Positions 45,179-54,700 of a stretch of 64,000 nt of DNA are shown here, piece by piece (within the stretch, counting starts at the first letter, position 1; each line of letters opens with the position of its first letter). Origin of the DNA: Chitinophagaceae bacterium UBA4407 (lineage in GTDB: Bacteria; Bacteroidota; Bacteroidia; Chitinophagales; Chitinophagaceae); NCBI GenBank assembly GCA_002390845.1, contig DGQT01000088.1, forward strand, positions 1-64,000, given 5' to 3'. Both the position numbers and the translations under genes were made by a program. Under the pieces are notes generated by a model. The model was not told the DNA's origin. It saw only the letters and a list, made by a program, of their open reading frames with translations, and did not search any database.

Positions 45179-45235
45179 ATTTTGGAGCCGGCCAACAGGT
45201 TATGAATTGGCTTTACTTGCGTCGCACACTTGAGC
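45179..45235 (-). repeat. Intergenic GCGACGC repeat arm 30
   Basis: Outer ATTTTGGAGCCGGCC and core CTTGCGTCGCACACTTGAGC, between ccoI and the esterase gene. Confidence 0.88.
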
Positions 45236-45354
45236 GGCTGGATTGGAGATTGGGCTTTTACCAAAGCAATAATGGAAGTGAAACTTTGTGGTTGTTAACC
45301 AATATCAATCCGCTTCAATCTACGCTGCGGTAAAACCCAATATACAATCCAACA

Positions 45355-45415
45355 GCACAAGTGTGCGACGCAACAGCCGATACCATGAAATACAAAAGCA
45401 GGGCTCAAAAAAAAA
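45355..45415 (+). repeat. Intergenic GCGACGC repeat arm 31
   Basis: GCACAAGTGTGCGACGCAA core, GATACCATGAAATAC variable part and outer end AGCAGGGCTCAAAAAAAA, ending at the esterase stop. Confidence 0.9.
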
Positions 45416-45421
45416 TATCTT

Positions 45422-47128
45422 TCAATATCTCCATGAAGTAAGATCAGCGCCCTTTGGTGCCCTTGATTTTACTTCTTCTGCCCATTTGGGTATGAACATT
45501 TGATTGTAGTGTAACCGGCTTAAATAATTAGGCTGTGTATGATCGCCGTTCCAGCAATGTTCAGCACGGTCGCCATAATCAACTTCGCAGCCACAGTTGG
45601 GGTTTTGCAGTTTCTTCAACACATCTTCTGCTGAATACACTGCATCGTTGAGATAATACGTATCCATGTCGCCAACATAAATATGCATTTTTCCTTTAAG
45701 CTTATTCCCGATTTTTGGCCAGTCTCTTTGTATGATGTTGGTAAGATCGTAATGTTCTTTCCAGTAAGCGGCAACAGATGAATCTATGGCGCCTGTGTAT
45801 TTATCAAAGATCCTTTTAGGGTAACCATCTTCTGCCATTGGCGAGAATACGGCTTCCCAAATATCGAACTGCTCGCCACTGCGGCTGTTGGTACCAAGTG
45901 CCAGTTCGCGCTGGTTAAGATCAGGTATCATAGTACTTACATGACCAAGATAATTACGCTCACCAGGTCTGGGTGTTTTTCTAAAATCACTTTCTACATA
46001 ATAAGCATTTTTGTTGTTGTAAAGATCAATGGTAGTATAGTTGTGAAAGTCAATAGGGTCGGGACATGCAGCATAACACCCATTGTATTCATCAGGATAA
46101 AAAACCTGGGCAGCCAATGCTTCCCAACCGCCTGTTGAACCACCATACATAAACCTTGCCCATCCCTGGCCAATACCACGAAAACGTTTTTCAATTTCAG
46201 GGATTAGTTCATACGTTATCGCATCGCCGTAAGGTCCAAGGTTTGCAGAATTAACTGCGTACGAATCATCGTAATAAGGATTTGCATGTTGTATTTCTAC
46301 TACCAATACACGCGGAAAGTTTGGCCCTGTCCATTGCTTGTAAAATTTATAATCCTCCTGCTGCACAATTTTATTGTAGCCTGATATGCGAAACCGTTCA
46401 CTGGTATCAGGTTTCAGATTTTCATCTGGTGGTATGGTTCTGAAATCGCTGATGTCTTCAGGAAAATGTCCATGAAATATTGCAACAGGGTAATGCACTT
46501 TTGGATGTTCATCAAAACCTTCGGGCAACAAAATATGTGCACCTAAATAAACAGGTCTTCCCCAAAAAGCACTGAGCAGTTTGCTTTGAATTTTTATATG
46601 CTTTACATACTTCGTGTCTTCCGGTTCTTTGATGGGTGGAATAATCTTATCAATTACCAAATGAATTTCATTAGAAGTTTTAGGATCAAAATGAATCTTT
46701 ACCGGTGTTGAATAAATATTACCTGGTGCAATATTCCAATGCTGCCCTTCGCCCCTGTCCATCGGCAGTTTTACTGTTTGCCCGGTTTGCAAATGAAATG
46801 TTTCATATTTATGCAGCAGCACCTGCACATAATAATCACCGGCAGGCACCTCTTTTAATCTTTCGATTGGGTAGCCGAATGCATGCACATCAATCAACGC
46901 ATCACCTGTGGGTGACCATTGATCAACATTAACTCCAAACACCAGTTGTGTTTGAGCGCCATCATTTACCTGGAAACGCGGCTCTGCATTGTCATTCTTT
47001 GAAAGAAGTAATAACAACCTTCCATCAAGTGTAGGCTGTTTCAGGGAACCTGCAATACTTATCCTGAATGTTTGCGCATTTGCGATAAGCGCAGAAAGAA
47101 ATGTAAGCAGTAATAATAACTTTCTCAT
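45422..47128 (-). CDS. Secreted putative esterase (alpha/beta-hydrolase)
   Basis: A 568-aa protein with signal peptide MRKLLLLLTFLSALIANAQ. An N-terminal beta-rich region (about 20-190) precedes an esterase domain of the type classed as putative esterase/esterase D-like. The nucleophile elbow is MYGGSTGGWEAL (Ser near residue 328), and HCWNGDH near the C-terminus likely supplies the catalytic His. A periplasmic ester- or carbohydrate-ester-cleaving role is plausible. Monocistronic, with a repeat pair downstream and the variant-core arm 32 upstream. Confidence 0.82.
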   Translation of the reverse strand: MRKLLLLLTFLSALIANAQTFRISIAGSLKQPTLDGRLLLLLSKNDNAEPRFQVNDGAQTQLVFGVNVDQWSPTGDALIDVHAFGYPIERLKEVPAGDYYVQVLLHKYETFHLQTGQTVKLPMDRGEGQHWNIAPGNIYSTPVKIHFDPKTSNEIHLVIDKIIPPIKEPEDTKYVKHIKIQSKLLSAFWGRPVYLGAHILLPEGFDEHPKVHYPVAIFHGHFPEDISDFRTIPPDENLKPDTSERFRISGYNKIVQQEDYKFYKQWTGPNFPRVLVVEIQHANPYYDDSYAVNSANLGPYGDAITYELIPEIEKRFRGIGQGWARFMYGGSTGGWEALAAQVFYPDEYNGCYAACPDPIDFHNYTTIDLYNNKNAYYVESDFRKTPRPGERNYLGHVSTMIPDLNQRELALGTNSRSGEQFDIWEAVFSPMAEDGYPKRIFDKYTGAIDSSVAAYWKEHYDLTNIIQRDWPKIGNKLKGKMHIYVGDMDTYYLNDAVYSAEDVLKKLQNPNCGCEVDYGDRAEHCWNGDHTQPNYLSRLHYNQMFIPKWAEEVKSRAPKGADLTSWRY

Positions 47129-47212
47129 GTTGGTTAATTAATGCTATAAATATACTCATCAAAACCAGATTAAAGTCCTGTTAATGCAATGTGTTTGTAA
47201 TATGTTTCAGGA

Positions 47213-47270
47213 TTTTTATGAACCTGGCTACATTATTTCATAGCATCTTCGTTGTGTCACTCACTTGTAC
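47213..47270 (-). repeat. Intergenic repeat arm 32 (GTGACAC variant core), left of the Mrr-NACHT gene
   Basis: Outer TTTTTATGAACCTGGC, TTTCATAGCATC variable part and core GTTGTGTCACTCACTTGTAC. The inner arm that follows (GTTCGGATATTTTATTGAGC, then TTTTCTTGAAGCG) is complementary to that before arm 33, 4.4 kb away. Confidence 0.9.
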
Positions 47271-47359
47271 GTTCGGATATTTTATTGAGCTTTTCTTGAA
47301 GCGGGGATTGGAGCAAAGGCTGTCGGCTGGGATGCCAACAGTGTAAACAATCCTCACTA

Positions 47360-47389
47360 TTGACAAGCTTTTTGCACAGTTGTTAATAA
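47360..47389 (+). promoter_or_regulatory. Possible sigma70-like promoter of the Mrr-NACHT gene
   Basis: TTGACA at 47360-47365 and TAATAA at 47384-47389, 18 bp apart. This resembles a proteobacterial -35/-10 pair rather than the Bacteroidota TTG/TAnnTTTG form seen elsewhere in the window. In AT-rich DNA it may arise by chance. The leader to the ATG at 47444 would be about 47 nt. Confidence 0.35.
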
Positions 47390-47443
47390 CAAAATTAACC
47401 TTCCGCCGCTTTTATTTATATTCATTGCTATTAATTGAAAAGT

Positions 47444-50400
47444 ATGAATAATTACCAGCTTAATTGGGATGGGTTTGATTGGGGACAGTTTCAAAGACTA
47501 TGTATCCTCATAGCTGAATATAAATTCCCTGAATGCGATTTTCAAGAATATCTCAAACAAGGTCATAAGCAGGATGGTACTGATTTGCATAGTTTTGATT
47601 ACAAAAATGGAACACTCTTAAATGTACAATGCAAACGACTTAAGAAATTATCAGAAACTGACTTAAAAGAAATCATTCGCGAGTTTACTAATAACGACCT
47701 CGTTAAGAAAACCAGTTATTTTATATTGGCTACAAGTGTAGACACGAACACTCCAAGCCTTACAAAAGCAATAGTAAAAAATAAAGAGGATTTGCTAAAT
47801 AATCAGAAAATCCAATTTCATTGTTGGGGTAAGTTAGAGATTGAGAAGTATTTAAAAGAGAATTGGGGGATAGTATACACTTACTTTGGTAAAGAAGCTG
47901 CGGATGCTTTTTGTTACCCTCAATTAAAAGAAAGTTCTTTTAAAAACTTACACCCAATACCAGACTATATTCCTCGAAAAATCTTTCGGAGCAATATCAA
48001 AAATGATCAAATATTTGGTTGGTATTTCGACACAAAGCAACTTGAAAACTTAATTGAACTTATAGCGAATGATAGAGTTATAAGTAAAAGAATTTGCATT
48101 ATCGGGGATGCATATCAAGGAAAGAGTAGCTACTTAAAACATACAGCTTTTTCATTAAAGAGCCATAGTCTTAGACTGCATCCGCTACTAATAGAAATAA
48201 AGGATGTGAATATTGTTTCAATAGAAGAAATTCTTGAAAGAAACTTTGGTCAGTGGAAAAGCATTCCTTTAAAAGACATAGTAATTTTCATAGACGGTTT
48301 AGATGAAGCACCTACTGATAAGTTCAGAGAAATGGTTAAACATATAAATCAATTTGCTAAAAGCACCCCTTCTGCAAATATTGTATTATCTTGTCGAAAA
48401 CAGTTTTATAACCAGCTTGGGGTTAAAGAAGAACTTGAACAATTTCAACTCTTTGAATTGTATAGAATTCAAGAAGATGAAAGAAATGATTACCTCAAAA
48501 GAACTTTAAAGGGAAGCATTCCAGCTTTCTTGTCTTTAGTAAGAAAAGCCGATGTTATTGGCTTTCTAGAGCATCCTTTCTATCTTGTTAACCTTATTGA
48601 AGAATACAATCAATCTCAACAAATACCCAATAGCAAAATCGGAGTTATTGAATTATTTATAAAGAAAGCCTACGAGAATTCTCTTATACGTAGAATAAGG
48701 AATGGGCAAATTATAGAAGATGAGTTACCCAAGTTTAAACAAGTTATTTCTCATTTTGCTCTTGCTCTGCAATTCGCCGGAGTAAATGCATTCAAATATG
48801 AGGAAGTTCTAGAAATTTTCAATTCTAATGAAAGAGAATTGCTAAGACACAACTCAGTGGTTCATATTAGTGACGGCTCTTGGAGTTTCGTTAATGCAAT
48901 GTTTCAAGAATATTTTGCAGCTTTAGTTCTTTCAAATCTACCCTTCAATCAAATAGTTGGTTATGTTACAATAGGTACTAAATTTAAAAAGATTAAAGAG
49001 AAGTGGGTACAAACAATATCATCGTTACTTTCTATTCTTCCTTCAAAAAGTACCTTATTCAATCAAGTCCTTGATTTAATAGAACAAGATAATATTGAAC
49101 TTCTTTTTCAGGCAGATACTTCAAAATTCGATGCCAAGTTTAAAGATAATCTACTAAAAAAGTTAATTGAAAAATGTATACAGACCAACACACGTACCGG
49201 TATCGTTTACGAAAATACAATTGGAGATTTCATAGACGGAGTTAAACCTGCTATTACTTATTTAATAACTTGCCTAAAGCGTAAAGATATTACCGAACAC
49301 ATCAAAGAAGTCTGTGTCCGTATTTTAAGGTCGATGCATTTGCCAAATTCCTTCGACAAAGAAATCCTTGAAATCGTTGTGCATGAAATTGAAAATTCAT
49401 CAAACCCATATTTCGCAGGTCAATTAATACAACTTTTGACAGCTCGAAAATTAGGCGATGAACATCTATTAGATAAGCTTATTACTTACTTTCCAAATAA
49501 ACACGAATATAGGGATGATGTTTATGAATTAATAACTACCCTCAATCTACAAGAGCATTATTATGATTATGCTTTGCAAGGAATACCTTTCCTTCTTCTT
49601 CATAACAAAGGAATTAGCCATCATGGCTCCTCAACAAGCTTAGAAGAATTGTTTCTCTCTACAAATTCGAGAGCAAATTTTTGGAAGCTTTTTAAGAAAA
49701 TGCAAGATACAGAATGGTTGGAGTTTTATCAGCACAGAACTGCGACCACTAAGGACTTCATTACAAGGCTATTTGATAAATGTATAGAATTCCATAAAAC
49801 TGACCCTTTAATTATACTTCCTGTTACATCTTACATAGAGGCTATAGGTAAGCAATATTTAAGATCTGAATTTGGGGACATTGATCGCTTTTTAGATGAA
49901 ACTAATACTCATAAAATAGTTGTCAGATTATTAATAAATAAGATTTTTGAAGATAACAATTGGGAAATTGGTGCAATAATTACAGCAGACTCTTATGATT
50001 ATATTCTGTTTGAATTCGAAGAAGCTAACAGAAGCATGAAAGGGCTAAAAAATTGTTTGAGTGGTCTTAGGTATAAAAGAAAAGACGAGATCCATAATCA
50101 GTTTCAACAATTATGCGATGATGCAACTGAAGAAATGATATCTGATAAAACACATTGGGCCGACCAAGAAGAGTACCTTAAGTTGGAAAAGCAAAGAAAG
50201 GAAAATGATAAAAAGTATATTTTATCAGTAGAAAGTTTCAGAGAAGGTGTTGTCAAATATTTTGATGCTTATGGAAAAAAAACAATTCCCGATGATGATT
50301 TATATGTGGACACAAGTGATAGACTTGAACGAAAGCAATTTGATTCACAATTCGTTTTTCGCTTTTTAATTAACTGGAGAAGAAACAAAACGAATGTTCA

Positions 50401-51592
50401 TTTAAAAAACTGTTTGAAATGGCTGGAGAATGAAGATAATTTTGAATTTTTTAGGGCGGACGAAATCGTAGATTATTCATTTGACAGCGAGGAAGACAAA
50501 TCATTTTATCTCACTATTTTAAAAGAATATTATTATAAAAAACTTATAGATGCAAATTTTGAAAATTGTAAATGGTCTGATGGAAACGCTTATCATTGGC
50601 GGACAGTAGAAAGTAAGTTGGGTGAGATTTTCGAAAAGTTTCAATTAGAAACGCCTGAAAAATATTTAATTGAAATGATATGGTTAGACGCTGGAGGTAT
50701 TCGCGGATTCGAAGTTAGTAAAGCAAATAATAAGAAATCAATATCAGGATTAGTGATAGATAGACTTTCAACTGCAGGTGTTGAAACGCTTAAAGAGAAA
50801 ATTTTATCGAACATAAAAAAAGGAATAAAACTCCAAAGTGTTTTAGGTACTCACCTTGCTTTGTGCAGATATTTAAAAATTAAAGAAGCCACAGATGAGA
50901 TTTTAAAGATTATTCAAAATAAGAAATACACTGAATTGTATCTGGGGGATGTAGTAGATATATTTTTAGAATTAGGTGGTAGCATGGATGAAATCGTAGA
51001 CATGGTTTCTAAGCTTAAAAATTATAATGAACATTGGTATTTACATTTAATCAAGCTTATAACACCAAGTAATCGTGATGAAGCTATGAAGTCTTTAAAA
51101 GAAGCCATTCTAGAGTTAGAAACCGAAGAAGATGTAAAAATAGAGGTCGCCAAACATTTAGCTGATTTAGGAGATTTACAAGGTTTCAAATTTCTTACAG
51201 AGCCAATCAGGGCAAACCAACGCTCACCCTATACAATCCAAGGTCGTTTATCAATTCATAATGTCGATACTGCCCTAGGGTTAACAGAACTTGAAGACTT
51301 GATGTATTTGATAGTTGATAAAAAGTATGATAATGAGCAGCATTTTCATGATACTGCCAAGAACATTTTAATCGAATTATTATATGGGTTTGCAGGAAAA
51401 AGTGAAGTAGATTTAGAAAAGGTAATTGAGTTCTGTGAAAAAACTGAGAGCAGTCTAAAAGAAAAAAGGTATGATAATGCTACTCATTTTAATTTTTACA
51501 TAAATCGAATGATTGAAAATTTTAGAAGTTCTGATAAAACCGTAAAGAGTATTTCTGATATTAAAACTATAATGCAAAGCCTTAGTCAGTGA
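47444..51592 (+). CDS. Mrr-like nuclease / NACHT NTPase, putative antiviral STAND protein
   Basis: A 1382-aa protein; the ATG at 47444 is preferred over an in-frame TTG at 47435. Residues about 1-150 form a PD-(D/E)xK, Mrr-type nuclease: QDGTDL (Asp47) followed by LNVQCKR (QxK at 62-64). A NACHT NTPase follows: Walker A GDAYQGKS (221-228), Walker B IVIFIDGLDE (279-288), the SCRKQ sensor-like segment (316-320) and the winged-helix hallmark FQEYFAA (487-493). The remaining 890 residues are helical, probably a solenoid that senses a ligand. This order matches Avs/bNACHT-type bacterial NLR-like proteins, which cut nucleic acid on sensing phage proteins. It is visibly more AT-rich than its neighbours and is the sole gene between arms 32 and 33. 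The family is confident; antiphage action is inferred. Confidence 0.85.
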   Translation: MNNYQLNWDGFDWGQFQRLCILIAEYKFPECDFQEYLKQGHKQDGTDLHSFDYKNGTLLNVQCKRLKKLSETDLKEIIREFTNNDLVKKTSYFILATSVDTNTPSLTKAIVKNKEDLLNNQKIQFHCWGKLEIEKYLKENWGIVYTYFGKEAADAFCYPQLKESSFKNLHPIPDYIPRKIFRSNIKNDQIFGWYFDTKQLENLIELIANDRVISKRICIIGDAYQGKSSYLKHTAFSLKSHSLRLHPLLIEIKDVNIVSIEEILERNFGQWKSIPLKDIVIFIDGLDEAPTDKFREMVKHINQFAKSTPSANIVLSCRKQFYNQLGVKEELEQFQLFELYRIQEDERNDYLKRTLKGSIPAFLSLVRKADVIGFLEHPFYLVNLIEEYNQSQQIPNSKIGVIELFIKKAYENSLIRRIRNGQIIEDELPKFKQVISHFALALQFAGVNAFKYEEVLEIFNSNERELLRHNSVVHISDGSWSFVNAMFQEYFAALVLSNLPFNQIVGYVTIGTKFKKIKEKWVQTISSLLSILPSKSTLFNQVLDLIEQDNIELLFQADTSKFDAKFKDNLLKKLIEKCIQTNTRTGIVYENTIGDFIDGVKPAITYLITCLKRKDITEHIKEVCVRILRSMHLPNSFDKEILEIVVHEIENSSNPYFAGQLIQLLTARKLGDEHLLDKLITYFPNKHEYRDDVYELITTLNLQEHYYDYALQGIPFLLLHNKGISHHGSSTSLEELFLSTNSRANFWKLFKKMQDTEWLEFYQHRTATTKDFITRLFDKCIEFHKTDPLIILPVTSYIEAIGKQYLRSEFGDIDRFLDETNTHKIVVRLLINKIFEDNNWEIGAIITADSYDYILFEFEEANRSMKGLKNCLSGLRYKRKDEIHNQFQQLCDDATEEMISDKTHWADQEEYLKLEKQRKENDKKYILSVESFREGVVKYFDAYGKKTIPDDDLYVDTSDRLERKQFDSQFVFRFLINWRRNKTNVHLKNCLKWLENEDNFEFFRADEIVDYSFDSEEDKSFYLTILKEYYYKKLIDANFENCKWSDGNAYHWRTVESKLGEIFEKFQLETPEKYLIEMIWLDAGGIRGFEVSKANNKKSISGLVIDRLSTAGVETLKEKILSNIKKGIKLQSVLGTHLALCRYLKIKEATDEILKIIQNKKYTELYLGDVVDIFLELGGSMDEIVDMVSKLKNYNEHWYLHLIKLITPSNRDEAMKSLKEAILELETEEDVKIEVAKHLADLGDLQGFKFLTEPIRANQRSPYTIQGRLSIHNVDTALGLTELEDLMYLIVDKKYDNEQHFHDTAKNILIELLYGFAGKSEVDLEKVIEFCEKTESSLKEKRYDNATHFNFYINRMIENFRSSDKTVKSISDIKTIMQSLSQ

Positions 51593-51595
51593 AAT

Positions 51596-51640
51596 AAAAA
51601 TAGCGGTCTGACGCTTTGGAAGCGTCAGACCGCTATTTTT
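51596..51640. terminator. Perfect 21-bp stem bidirectional terminator
   Basis: AAAAATAGCGGTCTGACGCTT at 51596-51616, a TGG loop, then the exact complement ending in TTTTT at 51640. It follows the Mrr-NACHT stop by 3 bp and would terminate transcription from both directions, shielding the gene from its convergent neighbour. Confidence 0.95.
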
Positions 51641-51676
51641 TCTACGCTTCAGTAAAAGCCCAATCAACTTCCGAAC

Positions 51677-51735
51677 GTACAAGTGAGTGACACAAGAGCC
51701 GATGCCATGAAATGCAAATGCCTGTCTCCAAAAAA
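51677..51735 (+). repeat. Intergenic repeat arm 33 (GTGACAC variant core), right of the Mrr-NACHT gene
   Basis: GTACAAGTGAGTGACACAA core, GATGCCATGAAATG variable part and outer end TGCCTGTCTCCAAAAAA. Preceded by the inner arm CGCTTCAGTAAAAGCCCAAT. Confidence 0.92.
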
Positions 51736-54700
51736 TTATTCTTTAACACCTTCAAACTTCATTTTCATTGCTTCCATTTGCAGCTTGATTACTTTATTCT
51801 TTTCGTCGCGTATAAACAGCAGTGTTGCCTGGCCACCTGCATCAAATTTATCTGCTTCATCAGTTGCAGAAACAGGGCCGCCTTGTTCACCTGCTTTCAT
51901 CATGAGCATGCCGTCCTTCACCGTTACCTCAATATAAGGAAATGGCAGACCCGTCATTTTATATTTTCCTGCATAATCATTGAGGTCAACTTTTGGAAGA
52001 ACCGCCTGAACATTTTGAGTGCTGCTTGAATCTCCAGTTTTAAATGTTGTGTTCAATACAACCATTAGGGAAGCACCTAGTTTGGCGTTTGGATTTTTAA
52101 ACACAAGATAGATGTCGTGTATGCCTTCTGTTGGCGTTACCAGCAGCGAAACAGGTTTACCGCCACCGCCAAAACCGCCACCACCATCACCGATAAATGC
52201 TGTTTTCCCGAGCAGTTTTCCATTGGGTGCATCTATGTGCAATTCAATAATGCCACCTTCTGCATTCAGTTGCGCTTTGGGTGCCATGGCAGTTATATCT
52301 ATGCCGGTAATTGCGGTAAGGTCTATTTGTTTAAGGCTGATGTAGCCGCCGGATTTTGAAGGAATAACTAAATTATTGCCGCCAAAACTCATCTTGGTTG
52401 CATCTACCACTTCGTCATATTTTGAAGGATTGATGGTTGCGTTGCGCAGCGTGAATGTTTCTTCAGAAGCCACACCGGGCAAGCCATTGGCGCCACGATC
52501 TGTATAAGCTGCACGGAAAATATAAACACCCTGGCCTTTATCGCCTGCGGGTGGTTTTGTTGTATAGGTTCCTGTTGCAGGTAATGATTTAATTTTTGGT
52601 TTTGGCTGGGAGAGGCTCATGATATATTTGATCATCTCGGCTGCATCTTCAGTAGAAAGTTTTGGATGCGCCGCCATAGGCACATCGCCCCAAACACCTT
52701 TGCCGCCTGCAATAATCTTCTTGGTAAGACTTTCTACCGCACCACTTTTTCCATTATACTTTGTTGATACAGCAAAATAAGAAGGGCCAATAGATTTTTT
52801 ATAATCAGCATGGCAGGATCTGCAATCGCTTGCAGTAATCAGTTTCAAGCCTTTTGAAACATTTGGAGCAGCCGCTGCCTGTTCTGCAGTGCGGTGGCCC
52901 TGCACGATTTCAGCTTTATCAAAACCTTCTGCGAGGTAATCAATACTAACAATAACAGATGCTGGTTTTATTTTTCCATTTTCTGTAGAGCCATCTTCTT
53001 TATCTTTTACATTAACACTATAATTGTATGTTTTATTGGGAACATAAAAGCTCTTGTTGCTTTTGCCCAGATCGAATGAAACAACAGGTGGCTCATTGCC
53101 TGCAGTTAGTTCCATTGACTGTGTGGACACAGCACCTTTACTATCTTTTACAGTAAGCGTTGCTTTATACACACCTGCTTTGGCAAAGGTGAGTTTTGCA
53201 TTAGGTTCATTGATGGTTTTTGTATAACCATTTTTTGAGGTAACCTTCCATGAATAAGTCAATGTATCGCCGTCTGCATCTTTTGTTCCGGCAGAAGTAA
53301 GGCTTGCATTGAACGGAAGAGAACCACTCATTTTATCTGCTGCTATTTCAATAGAAGGTTTTCTGTTACCGCCGTTGTATTCAATACGAATTAATCTTGC
53401 ATCATCATTTGCCGTAAACCAGCCGGAGCCATATTCAAGCATGTATAAATCTCCATTATCAGCAAACTCCATATCCATTGGATTGCTGAATTTATAGCTT
53501 GGCATAAATCTTTCCATTGATGAATAGTTGCCATCTTTATCCAATGTTACCGCCATGATCCATCCACGCATCCATTCATAAATCAATAATTTTCCGTCGT
53601 AATATTTTGGAAATGTACGTTGTGCATTTTTAAATTCATCAGCATGAAATACAGGGCCTGCCATTGCAGTACGACCGCCAGTTCCTACCAATGGAAACTC
53701 TTTTGATTCTCCATAGGGATACCAGATAAAAGCTTTCTGCGCCGGTGGCAATTCTTTCAAGCCCGTATTGTTTGGCGAAGTGTTGATGGGTTTTTCAGGA
53801 TCGAATTTGGGTCCTGTTTTATTGGCTGCAAAATCAAAATGATTGTATGCTTTATTATCACCTACAAAATATGGCCAGCCGAAATTACCTGCTTTTTTAG
53901 CCTGTCCAACTTCATCCTGTGCTGCAGGGCCTTTTAATGAATCAGGCTCATTTGAATCGGGCCCCACTTCTCCCCAATAAAGAAAACCGGATTCTTTATC
54001 AACAGAAATCCTGAATGGGTTCCTGTTACCCATTACAAATATTTCAGGTCTTGTTTTGTCTTCACCTTTTGGAAAAAGATTACCATCAGGAATTGTGTAC
54101 GTTCCATCTGGCTGTGGTTTTATACGTAATATTTTTCCACGCAGGTCATTTGTATTAGCAGATGATTTTTGTGCATCCCATGGAAATCTTCCTTCGCGTT
54201 CATCTATTGGTGCATAAGCAGTTGCCCTTGGGCTGGTGTTATCGCCTGTTGACAAAAAAAGATTGCCTTGTCCATCCCATGCAATGGAGCCGCCGGTATG
54301 GCAGCATTGCTCACGCTGTGTTGCTACTTCAAGAATAACTTTCTTTGATTTCAGGTCAAGCACATCACCAACAAGTGTATACCTCGTTAAAATATTTGCT
54401 GATTTTACAGGATCAGAATAATATAAATAGATCCAATGATTGGTGGCAAAATTTGGATCCTTATTCAAGCCAAGCAGGCCATCTTCTGCTTCTGATGTTT
54501 TACCGTCTTTATCTTTATATTTTGTGCTTACAGGTATCGTGGCAATCGTTTTAAGTATCTTTGTTTTTGTGTTATATAATTTTACTGCACCGCGCCTTTC
54601 AATAAATAAAATGCGGCCGTCATTTAGCACACTTAATTCCATCGGCTCATTTAATTTTTCTTCCAGTACTACTTTTGAAAAACGATTCTCTTCTGGTTTT

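Larger units (their letters stand above)
45067..45421. other. Gene-free region with the best-preserved inverted repeat pair
   Basis: Arms 30 and 31 with a loop of about 120 bp. The inner arms remain complementary well into the loop: GGATTGGAGATTGGGCTTTT on the left against AAAACCCAATATACAATCC on the right, and ACCAAAGCAATAATGGAAG against CTTCAATCTACGCTGCGGT. Transcribed, this would form a long imperfect hairpin of roughly 110 bp. Confidence 0.75.
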
